Source: Clostridia bacterium (lineage in GTDB: Bacteria; Bacillota; Clostridia; Oscillospirales; CAG-272). From it: a DNA stretch of 64,000 bases. Made by a program: the position numbers and the translations under genes. Positions 25,888 through 33,843 of this stretch are shown one piece after another; positions within the stretch are counted from its first letter, which is position 1; every line of letters starts with the position of its first letter. A model generated the notes under the pieces. That model was not told where the DNA came from and did no database searches. It saw nothing but the letters and a program-made list of their open reading frames with translations. The stretch lies in the NCBI GenBank assembly GCA_017482355.1, contig JAFUNJ010000012.1, forward strand, positions 62,001 through 126,000. The letters run 5' to 3'.

Positions 25888-26511
25888 ATGGAGAAGTTAG
25901 CCGGATTTCTTATTGGCTTAACTCTTGTTTGTTTTGCACTCGTAGTTTTGACTATCATAGTTGTTATTATAAATTCAAAGAGGGCAAGGTCAAATATAGA
26001 AAAACTGCTTTCATCAAATGAGCGCGGCAGTGACTTCGTATATCGCCTCCTCAGAACTACTTTCCCTGCTTCAAAGATCCTTCGTTCTGCGGTTCTTCCG
26101 CTTGATAACGGACAGAGAGCAGTTGCAGACCTGATCCTCGTTGACTGCGGTGGCGTCTTTATCATTCGTGTAAAGAACTTCCCCGGCAAGGTCGATAACT
26201 CAAATCGCAGCGTTTGGACTGTTGAAAACTCAAAGGGCGTCGGTGAATTTCCAAGCCCGTTTGAGCAAAACAGATACGCTCTCAGCGCCATAGACGCGAT
26301 CCTGAAGCGCGAAAAGCTCTATAATGTGCCGAAGCATAACGTAGTAGTCTTTTCACAGAAAAGAACGGTTTTCAAGATACGCTCGGAAAAGCTTACGACA
26401 GCAGACAATCTGATCGAAACGCTTAACGACATCAATAAAAACCGTTTCCTTACCGGAAAAGAAGTAAACGCGACGCTTGCGGCAATAAAGAGCCACAGTA
26501 ATTATAAGTAA
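25888..26511 (+). CDS. membrane-anchored NERD (nuclease-related) domain protein
   Basis: 207 residues: one N-terminal membrane helix (about 5-28), a basic linker, then a NERD-like domain. The core GSDFVYRLLRTTFPASKILRS, DLILVDCGGVFIIRVKNFPG and the later NVVVFS strand follow the restriction-endonuclease-like NERD pattern, with D/V-K type residues in IIRVKN. The function of NERD proteins is largely unknown, and nuclease activity is not shown here. It lies 34 bases after acpP behind AAGGAGG, so it is likely co-transcribed. Confidence 0.75.
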   Translation: MEKLAGFLIGLTLVCFALVVLTIIVVIINSKRARSNIEKLLSSNERGSDFVYRLLRTTFPASKILRSAVLPLDNGQRAVADLILVDCGGVFIIRVKNFPGKVDNSNRSVWTVENSKGVGEFPSPFEQNRYALSAIDAILKREKLYNVPKHNVVVFSQKRTVFKIRSEKLTTADNLIETLNDINKNRFLTGKEVNATLAAIKSHSNYK

Positions 26512-26515
26512 AATG

Positions 26516-26545
26516 AAAGCCCCGCTAGTGGGGCTTTTATTTTTT
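26516..26545. terminator. bidirectional terminator between NERD gene and desulfurase gene
   Basis: AAAGCCCC/GGGGCTTT stem (26516-26537) with a GCTAGT loop, then TTTATTTTTT on the plus side and AAA-rich sequence on the other. Confidence 0.85.
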
Positions 26546-27652
26546 GTTTAACACGGTCAGCAGCCGATCAATGTCGTATTTCGTATTGAAAACCGAAACT
26601 GATGCACGTACAGCGCCGCCTTGCGGTGTATTGAGAGTCCGATGTCCAAGCGGACAGCAGTGGTAACCCGAGCGAACGCATATACCGTTATCATCAAGTT
26701 GACGCGCAACGTTTTCGGAGCTTTGACCGTCAACGTTAAAAAGCACAGTCCCGCCGCCGTAATTACCGTAAACAGTTACTCCCCTTATCACCGAAAGCCC
26801 CTCAGTAAGGCGCCTTCCGAGCGCATTTTCAAGGTACTCGATGTTAGGAACAGTTATACGCTTGACCTCCCCGATTCCTGCACACAGAGCCGCGATAGCA
26901 GGTGTCGGTAGAGTTCCTCCCTCAAAGCGCTCGGGGAGAAAATCGGGCATAAACTGCTCGAGCGAATTAACGCCGTTGCCGCCGTGGACGAACGGAAAAA
27001 GCTCCGATGCACCTTCGCGGTACTTATCGGCAAAAATCACAAAACCGCTTCCCTGCGCACCGTAAAGCCCTTTGTGCCCGGGCGCACAGATTGCGTCTGC
27101 ATAAGTCTCGCGAAGCGACAAGCATCTACGCCCTGCGCTCTGCGATGCGTCAATAATAAACGGTATACGGTTATCATGACAGATCTTCCCTATTCTCTCG
27201 ACGGGAAGCACCTTTCCGCAGAGATTCGATATATGGTTGCAAACAACGAGCGACGGCTTGAAAGCAAGGGCGGACGTAAAAGCAGTTATAACCTCGTCAT
27301 CACTTCCGGATGCGTCAAAAACCTCGTATTCGCCGCCGTATGCCACGGGACGGAGAACGGCGTTATGCTCGAAATTAGATATCAAAACAAGTCCGTTTTT
27401 CTTACGAAGCGCGTTTATCGCAATATTAAGAGCGTACGTCGCATTTAGCGTGAAAACAACGCTCTCGGGCTGACCGTCGAACAGCGACGCAATTTCCTCT
27501 CGCGTCTCATAAACGATCCTAGCCGCCTGACGCGAAAGATAATGCGACGACCGACCGGGATTGCCGCCGTAAAGGCGAACTGCGTTGTTAAAAGCGACAC
27601 TAACGCTTCTCGGCTTCGGAAACGTCGTCGCGGCATTGTCAAGATAGATCAT
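26537..27652 (-). CDS. cysteine desulfurase-like class V aminotransferase, EF2568 type
   Basis: A 371-residue PLP enzyme. MIYLDNAATTFPKP opens it, a HKGLYGAQGSG motif has the PLP lysine, and SGYHCCPLGHRTL near the C-terminus carries the catalytic cysteine. The short form and the adjacent DUF3343 gene match the TIGR01977 (EF2568) subfamily, associated with selenium-dependent molybdenum hydroxylase loci. It would release sulfur or selenium from cysteine or selenocysteine. It overlaps the DUF3343 gene by four bases, so the two are coupled. No selD or hydroxylase gene is in the window. Confidence 0.86.
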   Translation of the reverse strand: MIYLDNAATTFPKPRSVSVAFNNAVRLYGGNPGRSSHYLSRQAARIVYETREEIASLFDGQPESVVFTLNATYALNIAINALRKKNGLVLISNFEHNAVLRPVAYGGEYEVFDASGSDDEVITAFTSALAFKPSLVVCNHISNLCGKVLPVERIGKICHDNRIPFIIDASQSAGRRCLSLRETYADAICAPGHKGLYGAQGSGFVIFADKYREGASELFPFVHGGNGVNSLEQFMPDFLPERFEGGTLPTPAIAALCAGIGEVKRITVPNIEYLENALGRRLTEGLSVIRGVTVYGNYGGGTVLFNVDGQSSENVARQLDDNGICVRSGYHCCPLGHRTLNTPQGGAVRASVSVFNTKYDIDRLLTVLNKK

Positions 27653-27867
27653 AAGCTTCTGATGTCTGAATACGGCAGATTGATCTCGTTAAGAACCGAT
27701 AAAGCAACTGCGCGATTGCGGCAGTCAAGCTGTATTCCGTACGAGCAGCCGCGTAATGAATATTCGCCGTCAAGCTTTATCTTTTTAGCAGAGATGCCCC
27801 TGTTTTTAAGCACACGCTCGGCGCGAAGCGCGTAGGTCTCCGAGCGCATTGTAATAAGACACGTCAT
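27649..27867 (-). CDS. DUF3343 putative Se/S carrier protein
   Basis: A 72-residue protein with TCLITMRSETYALRAERVL and SLRGCSYGIQLDC, where the cysteine in GCSYGI is the likely carrier thiol of this family. It probably receives sulfur or selenium from the enzyme encoded just downstream. The start is 27867, with AAGGCGG upstream; the longer reading frame would add 33 residues with no ribosome site. Confidence 0.8.
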   Translation of the reverse strand: MTCLITMRSETYALRAERVLKNRGISAKKIKLDGEYSLRGCSYGIQLDCRNRAVALSVLNEINLPYSDIRSL

Positions 27868-28032
27868 TTGTTTTACCGCCTTTTCTTTTATTTTCAGTCT
27901 ATGCGGCAAAAATTTTTTTGATATTTTTAAATTTCGAGGTCGAGAAAAACGGAGAAAAAGCATCATCCGAGCGAGAAAACGCGAGATTGAGAATTATAAA
28001 TTAAAATTTTCAAAAAAAGTTTTAAAAAAGGG

Positions 28033-28061
28033 TTGACAAAGCAGATCCATCATGGTATAAT
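28033..28061 (+). promoter_or_regulatory. consensus sigma-A promoter for rplM-rpsI
   Basis: Perfect TTGACA (28033-28038), 17 bases, perfect TATAAT (28056-28061). The leader is only about 35 bases. Confidence 0.93.
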
Positions 28062-28102
28062 TTGCAAGGTAAAAAATGAATCAAAATTTAAGGAGAAATC
28101 AA

Positions 28103-28531
28103 ATGTCCACTTTTATGGCAAAAAAAGAGACTCTTGACCGCAGATGGTACATCATCGACGCTGCAGGCAAGCCTCTTGGAAAAACCGCTGTTGCTGCCGC
28201 TACTATTCTCAGAGGCAAGCACCGCCCCGAGTTTACTCCCCACGTTGACTGCGGTGAGTTCGTAATCATCATAAACGCTGACAAGGCAGTTCTTACCGGT
28301 AAGAAGCTTGAGCAGAAATACTACTACCATCATTCCGGTTACGTAGGCGGTCTCAAGGCAGTTCAGTATAAGACCCTTATGGCTACCAAGCCCGAGAAGG
28401 CAATGGAGCTCGCTGTTAAGCGTATGCTTCCCGCTAACTCTATCGGAAGAAAGAGCATGGCTCGCCTCAAGATCTACAAGGGCGAAAATCACAACCACGC
28501 GGCTCAGAAGCCCGTTGAGTTCAACGCTTAA
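28103..28531 (+). CDS. rplM: 50S ribosomal protein L13
   Basis: Large-subunit r-protein that binds 23S rRNA early in assembly. STFMAKKETLDRRWYIIDAAGKPLG at the start, IINADKAVLTGKK and VKRMLPANSIGRKSMARLKIY are typical; length 142 is normal. Start 28103 follows AAGGAG by seven bases. Highly biased codons fit strong expression. The pair with rpsI is the conserved bacterial order. Confidence 0.97.
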   Translation: MSTFMAKKETLDRRWYIIDAAGKPLGKTAVAAATILRGKHRPEFTPHVDCGEFVIIINADKAVLTGKKLEQKYYYHHSGYVGGLKAVQYKTLMATKPEKAMELAVKRMLPANSIGRKSMARLKIYKGENHNHAAQKPVEFNA

Positions 28532-28555
28532 TTTACGGAAAGGATGCTAAGAAAT

Positions 28556-28957
28556 ATGTATACAAGTGCAAAACCTTATTTCTACGGAACCGGTAGAAGA
28601 AAGAAGTCGGTTGCCCGTGTTCGCATCATGCCCGGAACCGGCGTAATCAATATCAACGGTCAGGATATCGACGAATACTTCGGTCTCGAGACCCTTAAGC
28701 TCATCATCAACCAGCCCTTCACTGTTACCGACACTATGGGCAAGTTTGACATCATCTGCCGCGTAAACGGCGGTGGCTTCTCCGGTCAGGCAGGCGCGAT
28801 CCGCCATGGAGTTGCTAAGGCACTTCTTCTTGCAGACGCTGCTTACAGACCTGCACTCAAGAAGGCAGGACTTCTCACTCGTGACCCTCGTATGAAGGAA
28901 AGAAAGAAGTACGGACTCAAGGGCGCTCGTCGTGCTCCGCAGTTCTCCAAGCGATAA
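28556..28957 (+). CDS. rpsI: 30S ribosomal protein S9
   Basis: Small-subunit r-protein whose basic tail contacts the P-site t[38 protein letters not shown] and the terminal [17 protein letters not shown] are hallmarks. I start at 28556 ([11 protein letters not shown]) rather than 28544, which abuts the ribosome site. It lies 24 bases after rplM. Confidence 0.97.
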   Translation: MYTSAKPYFYGTGRRKKSVARVRIMPGTGVININGQDIDEYFGLETLKLIINQPFTVTDTMGKFDIICRVNGGGFSGQAGAIRHGVAKALLLADAAYRPALKKAGLLTRDPRMKERKKYGLKGARRAPQFSKR

Positions 28958-28971
28958 TTTTTATCTTCAAT

Positions 28972-29006
28972 ACAAAACTCCCTTTTTTCGGGAGTTTTGT
29001 TTTTTC
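28972..29006 (+). terminator. intrinsic terminator after rpsI
   Basis: ACAAAACTCCC pairs with GGGAGTTTTGT around a short T-rich loop, followed by TTTTT. Confidence 0.9.
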
Positions 29007-29008
29007 TA

Positions 29009-29037
29009 TTGCTTTTTCTTCTAATCTTTGATATAAT
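29009..29037 (+). promoter_or_regulatory. promoter for the structured small RNA
   Basis: TTGCTT (29009-29014), 17 bases, TATAAT (29032-29037). It lies directly after the rpsI terminator. Confidence 0.7.
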
Positions 29038-29043
29038 CGTAAG

Positions 29044-29222
29044 TGCGACGTAAACAGAATATTAAGCTATTAATTTGGCAAGGATAAGTGTACATTTTTT
29101 TAGATAAAAATGTATGCTCCCTTTTCATACGCTTATCCTATGTCTATAAGATAGCTTGAACTGTTTGCGTCGCGGCATGGAGCAACGTTTTTTGTGCGTG
29201 GCTTTGTGCCGCGCACTTTTTT
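29044..29222 (+). ncRNA. structured small RNA with 6S-like architecture
   Basis: About 179 bases with no convincing ORF, between its own promoter and an intrinsic terminator (29194-29216 stem, then six T). The closing stem 29045-29057/29161-29173 has 13 bp with one wobble. A small internal loop leads to stem 29064-29070/29151-29157. A symmetrical bubble of about ten bases per strand follows, then stem 29081-29088/29132-29139 and an apical hairpin 29091-29099/29106-29114. A long rod with a central open bubble is the shape of 6S RNA, which mimics an open promoter and binds RNA polymerase. The identity is inferred from shape and size only. Confidence 0.55.
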
Positions 29223-29248
29223 ATTTCAAATTTATTAGGAGGAAAACT

Positions 29249-29425
29249 ATGAAGTGTCCGCATTGTAACGCAGAAGTCGAAGAAAGGAATTTTTGTTCCA
29301 ATTGTTCAAAGCCCCTGAAGCCCAAATGGTATCAAAAAAACTCGCCGTTAACTATCTTCATATTATTTGCAGCTTTTGCTTTTCTTGCAATATGCGTCTA
29401 TTTTAGTGTATTAATGGGTCTTTAA
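29249..29425 (+). CDS. small zinc-ribbon membrane protein
   Basis: A 58-residue protein: an N-terminal zinc ribbon CPHC...CSNC (residues 3-19) followed by a single hydrophobic helix at about 34-55. Start 29249 has a strong AGGAGG; upstream codons belong to the small RNA region. The family is not recognised beyond the common zinc-ribbon-plus-helix layout. Its neighbours also include ribbon-bearing proteins. Confidence 0.75.
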   Translation: MKCPHCNAEVEERNFCSNCSKPLKPKWYQKNSPLTIFILFAAFAFLAICVYFSVLMGL

Positions 29426-29472
29426 GTTACAAAATATCGTATAGTTACAAAAGTTATTTTTTGTCGGCTTCA

Positions 29473-29503
29473 AAAGAGCTTCGCATTCGCGAAGCTCTTT
29501 TTA
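29473..29503 (+). terminator. intrinsic terminator after the small zinc-ribbon gene
   Basis: AAAGAGCTTCGC/GCGAAGCTCTTT with an ATTC loop, then T residues. Confidence 0.9.
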
Positions 29504-29566
29504 TGCTCCCGCCCTCCACCGCCGCATCAAGATCTTCTACGATCATCAAAGAATTGAAGCGTCCTA

Positions 29567-29595
29567 TTTACTTTTCACAAATATTTTGATATAAT
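29567..29595 (+). promoter_or_regulatory. candidate sigma-A promoter
   Basis: TTTACT (29567-29572), 17 bases, TATAAT (29590-29595), 38 bases before the next small gene. Confidence 0.65.
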
Positions 29596-29633
29596 AAAGT
29601 CGGTAGATATTCTTGAAAAACGGAAGTATTAGT

Positions 29634-29912
29634 ATGAAAAAATCATTTATGTGCAGTCTATGCCATAACGGCATATTGGGCGGCGTTTTATATCTTGACC
29701 AAAGCTCGGTTACTTATAAAACAAACAAACTCACGATCGATAGAGCTTACAGAAATCTCGTACTACCATTCGATGAAATTGAAGATCTTACATGGAAGCG
29801 GATCATTCTCCCAATAGCAACGTTTCACATGAAGGGCGGAAATAAATATAAAATTATCATATTCAACAAACGCTCCTTTATAAAATCGTTTGATGAGCAT
29901 CGTACACAGTAA
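29634..29912 (+). CDS. small protein with possible GRAM/PH-like fold
   Basis: 92 residues, start chosen at ATG 29634 with GGAAG upstream. It begins with MCSLCHNG (a CxxC) and continues as alternating beta strands: GGVLYLDQSSVTYKT, YRNLVLPFDEIEDLTWKR, IATFHMKGGNKYKIIIF. The strand order with LPFDEIEDL recalls GRAM-type membrane- or protein-binding domains; this is a weak fold guess. It has its own promoter and no partner. Confidence 0.6.
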   Translation: MKKSFMCSLCHNGILGGVLYLDQSSVTYKTNKLTIDRAYRNLVLPFDEIEDLTWKRIILPIATFHMKGGNKYKIIIFNKRSFIKSFDEHRTQ

Positions 29913-30026
29913 AAACCCAATCTCCTAAGCCGAATCAAAGTATATGTGCCTTTTCCCCAACTAAACCAACGGTAGGTGTACTTTTAACGCAGAATTTGCT
30001 ACACTATTCTCGAAAGGAGGTCGCTT

Positions 30027-30632
30027 ATGGATCAGATAAAAATCGGAAGGTTTATCGCCGAAAGAAGAAAAAAGGTAAATCTCACACAAGCGCAGCTTGC
30101 TGAAAAGCTGAACATTACAGACAAAGCGATTTCCAAATGGGAGCGCGGCAAAGCAATGCCCGACGTTTCAATTATGCTTGAGCTTTGCGGCATTTTGGAA
30201 ATCAGCGTAAATGAACTACTATGCGGGGAGGAAATTAGTATGGAAAAGAACAACGAAAAAAACGAACAGCTTTTGCTCAATATGGCAAAAGAGGTTGAAC
30301 AGAAGAACAAAACGATATGGACTACAATGTGGGTAATTATGGGCGTAAGTATAATTGCACTTCTTGGCGGCTTGGCGGCTTGCGCATATCTTATACCCGA
30401 GGGACCTTGGCAGGTCGTCGCAATTCTTGCGATTGCTATAGTCTTTATGATCCCGTGCTTCTACGCGCTCAAGCTTGAAGTCAGCATAGGCGCATATAAG
30501 TGTAAAAACTGCGGTCACGAGATCGTGCCCACATATTCAGAAGCACTTTGGGCAATGCACAACGTAACTACCCGTTATCTGAAATGTCCCAAATGCGGAA
30601 AACGCACCTGGTGCAAAAAAGTATTGAAATAA
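30027..30632 (+). CDS. XRE-family regulator with two membrane helices and C-terminal zinc ribbon
   Basis: 201 residues. An HTH_XRE domain (about 5-60: RFIAERRKKVNLTQAQLAEKL, SKWERGKAMPD) is followed by a linker, two membrane helices (about 95-115 and 127-148), and a zinc ribbon CKNCG...CPKCG (about 160-193). The architecture suggests a membrane-tethered DNA-binding protein sensing at or near the membrane; the target is unknown. Start 30027 sits behind AAAGGAGG. A terminator shared with the convergent gene follows. Confidence 0.85.
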   Translation: MDQIKIGRFIAERRKKVNLTQAQLAEKLNITDKAISKWERGKAMPDVSIMLELCGILEISVNELLCGEEISMEKNNEKNEQLLLNMAKEVEQKNKTIWTTMWVIMGVSIIALLGGLAACAYLIPEGPWQVVAILAIAIVFMIPCFYALKLEVSIGAYKCKNCGHEIVPTYSEALWAMHNVTTRYLKCPKCGKRTWCKKVLK

Positions 30633-30637
30633 TAATT

Positions 30638-30673
30638 AACACCCGCTTGGCGTGCCGTCGAGCGGGTGTTTTT
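30638..30673. terminator. terminator between convergent XRE gene and membrane-protein gene
   Basis: AACACCCGCT (30638-30647) pairs with AGCGGGTGTT (30661-30670), with T on the plus side and AATTATTATT on the minus side. Confidence 0.82.
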
Positions 30674-31380
30674 CATTCGTCGTATTTTGAACGGTAATTC
30701 GAATATTTCTGCTTCTTTTCGAGCTTTTCTATCATCTTTTTGTACGATCTTATCCTAAAATGTCTGATGAAGAACAGGACAAGAAGAATCGCCGTATAAA
30801 CAGCGGCGGCATTTTTCGGGAGGCCAATAAACATCGGCATAATGAACCACACAGTAAACGGTGCGGCAAGACCGAACGTTAGATAATTCTCCGCAGGCAT
30901 GAACGTTCCGTCATGGAAAAACCAGGTGATAGACGAGTACAAGGTAACGAAAAAGGCGTAGACGGCGCAAAGCAGCTCGTAAACGTAGCCCTTAGAATGT
31001 GCCTGCGTGCCGTCGTCAAATTTTGCCCAGTACCAGTTCTTCATCGCCAAAGCGATGAAGAAAAATGCAACCGCAACAGCAATGGCACCGAGAAACGCAA
31101 GCCAGCTCTTTTTGAGCACAACGTAATCACGCATCGTTTTTTCGGGATCGTGCGGTATTCGTTTCTTAGCTGCCAGCTTTGTTAAAAAGCGTCCAAGAAA
31201 ATACAGCCCGGCAATAACCGCTATAAAGCCGGGGATCATCGGAATATGCAAAAACGGTGGCAGATAGCCGAAAAACAGTCCGTACATAATAGGCGCGAAA
31301 AAGCATATCAAGCTTAATTTCGCCAAAATGTCGTCCGGTCCGAAGTTAAATTCGGGAATAAGCGATTTATTTTCTTCCAT
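30673..31380 (-). CDS. hypothetical multi-pass membrane protein
   Basis: 235 residues with about six hydrophobic segments: near 20-60, 95-115, 135-160, 165-185 and 187-205. The C-terminus (RSYKKMIEKLEKKQKYSNYRS) is basic and cytoplasmic. No family is recognised. Its ATG overlaps the stop of the upstream gene by one base, so the pair is co-translated and probably functions together. Confidence 0.75.
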   Translation of the reverse strand: MEENKSLIPEFNFGPDDILAKLSLICFFAPIMYGLFFGYLPPFLHIPMIPGFIAVIAGLYFLGRFLTKLAAKKRIPHDPEKTMRDYVVLKKSWLAFLGAIAVAVAFFFIALAMKNWYWAKFDDGTQAHSKGYVYELLCAVYAFFVTLYSSITWFFHDGTFMPAENYLTFGLAAPFTVWFIMPMFIGLPKNAAAVYTAILLVLFFIRHFRIRSYKKMIEKLEKKQKYSNYRSKYDE

Positions 31381-32042
31381 CAGTTCTCCTCAGAATCGGT
31401 ATCTTCACCGTATTCGTATTCTATCAGCTTATTCTTGACCTCTTTTTCACTGCCTGTTATATAGTTATATCCGCAAACGTTGCATGACTTCCAGCCCTCG
31501 TGACCCTGAAGACCGCATATCACGCATACGCGTCTGCCGTCCTCATCAGTCGGAAAACGAAATGCATAATTTGCGCCGTCTAGGCGGTATATCACGTCAC
31601 CCTTTCGGTAGACATCAAGATGCTGAAGATATTTTGATTCGGCAGTTGAGATCTTTCTTCTTTTATCCTTTTTTGAAAACGGAGTGTCGATCACGAGATA
31701 CAGCGAATTGAACGCCTTATTATGCTCCTTAGTATTGTTCAGATGACCGTAAAAAGTCTTCACTACGGGAGTCTTAACGATTCCGATAAAAGACCGATCG
31801 TGTAGCTTCCACGGAATACCGGTAATAATAAAGGGGGCAACAAGTATTACGGTTTTTCCGAGTATTCTGCCAATCAGATCAACACGCTCAAATGTTCTTT
31901 CGCCGACGATAAACACCTGCCACACAGCAAATGCCATAAGAGCAAGAAAGATGAGTATTCTGATTCCGTATCTGATAAACCGCTTTCTGCGTGCATATCT
32001 TCTTACGTCATCGGGAATGGTTACAAACCTATCCATGCTCAT
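31380..32042 (-). CDS. hypothetical membrane protein with C-terminal zinc ribbon
   Basis: 220 residues. Two hydrophobic segments lie near 24-46 and 64-82. A soluble region follows, and a zinc ribbon CVICGLQGHEGWKSCNVCG lies at about 172-190, ending in an acidic tail. Family not recognised. It is the first gene of a two-gene unit with the membrane protein downstream; AGGAGG precedes its start. Confidence 0.75.
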   Translation of the reverse strand: MSMDRFVTIPDDVRRYARRKRFIRYGIRILIFLALMAFAVWQVFIVGERTFERVDLIGRILGKTVILVAPFIITGIPWKLHDRSFIGIVKTPVVKTFYGHLNNTKEHNKAFNSLYLVIDTPFSKKDKRRKISTAESKYLQHLDVYRKGDVIYRLDGANYAFRFPTDEDGRRVCVICGLQGHEGWKSCNVCGYNYITGSEKEVKNKLIEYEYGEDTDSEEN

Positions 32043-32054
32043 CCTCCTTATGTA

Positions 32055-33221
32055 TTATAATGTTTTAATGAATTTCTCAATTCTTTCAAGTGCTTCCTTG
32101 ATGTGCGCAAGCGAATAAGCGTACGAAATTCTTGCAAAGCCCTCGCCGCATTCGCCGAACGCAGTACCGGGAACTATGGCAACCTTGCCCTCGTAAAGGA
32201 GACGCTCGCAGAATTCCTCGCTCGGCATGCCGAAAACACCGATGTTCGGGAAGACGTAGAAGGCGCCCTCCGGCTCAAAGCAAGGTATCCCAAGCGCTCT
32301 TAGACCGTCAACGAGATAACGGCGGCGCATATCGTATTCGCCGACCATATATTCTATGTCGGAATCCCCGTTTTTAAGTGCCTCAATAGCGGCAAACTGG
32401 CTTGTAGTCGGTGCAGACATTATTGCGAACTGATGAAGCTTAAGCATCTGTTTAGTTATCGGCTGAGGCGCGGCGGTATAGCCCATTCGCCAGCCCGTCA
32501 TAGCGTATGCCTTAGAGAAGCCGTTAACAACGACCGTGCGTTCTCTCATATCGGGAAGCGACGCGATAGAAACGTGCTTCTTACCGCCGTAGGTCATCTC
32601 CGCGTATATCTCGTCGGAAAGCACCATAATATCGGTATTGCGCAGTATATCTGCTATCTTTGATAGCTCATCTTCCGTCATTATTGCGCCCGTAGGATTG
32701 TTCGGGAACGGCATAACGAGAAGCTTCGTTTTCGGCGTGATTGCCGACATCAGCTTTTCGGGAGTAAGCTTGAAATTATCCTTCTCCTCGGTAACGACAG
32801 GCACGGGAACTCCTCCCGCCATCTTAACGAGCGGATCATAGCAGACGAAGCAGGGAGTCGGAACAATGACCTCGTCGCCTTCGTTAAGTATCGCGCGGAA
32901 GGCAATGTCTATTGCCTCCGAGCCGCCGACTGTGACTATTATTTCGTTTTCATTATAAGTGAGGTCAAAACGGCGCGATAGGTACGAGCATATTTCTTTA
33001 CGCATTTCATTTAGTCCTGCGTTCGAGGTATAATAGGTCTTTCCCTGCTCCAAGCTCGTAATACCCGCCTCGCGTATATGCCAGGGGGTAACGAAGTCGG
33101 GCTGACCGACGGTAAGTGCGACAACGTCGGTCATCGAGTCAAGCATATCGAAGAACTTACGTATTCCCGACGGCTTTAACTCCTGCGCCTTTCTTGATAA
33201 TAGCTGTGAGTAATCTTTCAT
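32055..33221 (-). CDS. class I/II pyridoxal-phosphate aminotransferase
   Basis: A 388-residue fold-type I aminotransferase. TVGQPDFVTP, FPNNPTGAI, SDEIYAEMTY and NGFSKAYAMTGWRMGY (PLP lysine in SKAYA) are typical of the aspartate/aromatic class, like PatA/AspC-type enzymes. The substrate cannot be read from sequence. The Lrp/AsnC gene overlaps it by one base upstream, a frequent pair in Clostridia, which suggests amino-acid-responsive control. Confidence 0.92.
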   Translation of the reverse strand: MKDYSQLLSRKAQELKPSGIRKFFDMLDSMTDVVALTVGQPDFVTPWHIREAGITSLEQGKTYYTSNAGLNEMRKEICSYLSRRFDLTYNENEIIVTVGGSEAIDIAFRAILNEGDEVIVPTPCFVCYDPLVKMAGGVPVPVVTEEKDNFKLTPEKLMSAITPKTKLLVMPFPNNPTGAIMTEDELSKIADILRNTDIMVLSDEIYAEMTYGGKKHVSIASLPDMRERTVVVNGFSKAYAMTGWRMGYTAAPQPITKQMLKLHQFAIMSAPTTSQFAAIEALKNGDSDIEYMVGEYDMRRRYLVDGLRALGIPCFEPEGAFYVFPNIGVFGMPSEEFCERLLYEGKVAIVPGTAFGECGEGFARISYAYSLAHIKEALERIEKFIKTL

Positions 33222-33697
33222 TACAGGATATTCTCTCTTTCGTCCTTATGATCGGACTTGTAAATTACGCCCTTATCCTTGTATTTTTTTAGAACGAAGT
33301 GCGTAGCGGTAGAAACGACGGATTCGAGGGGCGCGAGCTTGTAAGCCACGAAGTACGCGACCTCCTTCATCGTCTTGCCCTCGATAATAAGCATAATATC
33401 GAATCCGCCCGACATAAGATGAACGCTCTGCACCTCGGGATAATTTATAAGACGCTCGGCAAAACGGTCAAATCCGCGGTCGCGCTGTGGAGCGATCTTA
33501 AGCTCGATAACGGCGCTTACGTACTCGCGGTCGGTCTTATCCCAGTCGATCAGCGCCTTGTAGCCAAGGATAACGCCGTCCTTTTCAAGCTGTCTCATTG
33601 TCGACTTTACTTCCTCGACATCCTTTTTGCATATACCTGCGATCTGCTCAGGAGTAAGACGGCAATCGTTTTCAAGAAGTGTGAGTATCTCGTTCAT
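33221..33697 (-). CDS. Lrp/AsnC-family transcriptional regulator
   Basis: 158 residues: an N-terminal winged helix-turn-helix (LTPEQIAGICKKDVEEVKSTMRQLEKDGVI) and a C-terminal RAM ligand-binding domain (VIELKIAPQRDRGFD ... SVHLMSGGFDIMLIIEGK). RAM domains bind amino acids and form octamers or dimers. It is the leading gene of the pair with the aminotransferase. Confidence 0.92.
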   Translation of the reverse strand: MNEILTLLENDCRLTPEQIAGICKKDVEEVKSTMRQLEKDGVILGYKALIDWDKTDREYVSAVIELKIAPQRDRGFDRFAERLINYPEVQSVHLMSGGFDIMLIIEGKTMKEVAYFVAYKLAPLESVVSTATHFVLKKYKDKGVIYKSDHKDERENIL

Positions 33698-33729
33698 AAT
33701 AGATTCCTCGCTTTTAAGTAATTTAGTTA

Positions 33730-33758
33730 ATTATATCACACCGTCTTTGATTTGAACA
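33730..33758 (-). promoter_or_regulatory. sigma-A promoter for the lrp-like/aminotransferase operon
   Basis: Minus strand: TGTTCA (33758-33753), 17 bases, TATAAT (33735-33730). The -35 is weak, which would fit a regulated promoter. Confidence 0.55.
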
Positions 33759-33788
33759 GTATTTTTCTTAAATTTGCGTGAAAAATAA

Positions 33789-33817
33789 TTGAAAAGAGGC
33801 GATATATATGGTAAAAT
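33789..33817 (+). promoter_or_regulatory. sigma-A promoter for the UxaC-like gene
   Basis: TTGAAA (33789-33794), 17 bases, TAAAAT (33812-33817). Confidence 0.7.
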
Positions 33818-33843
33818 GATAAAAACAAAGTTTGGAGACAACA

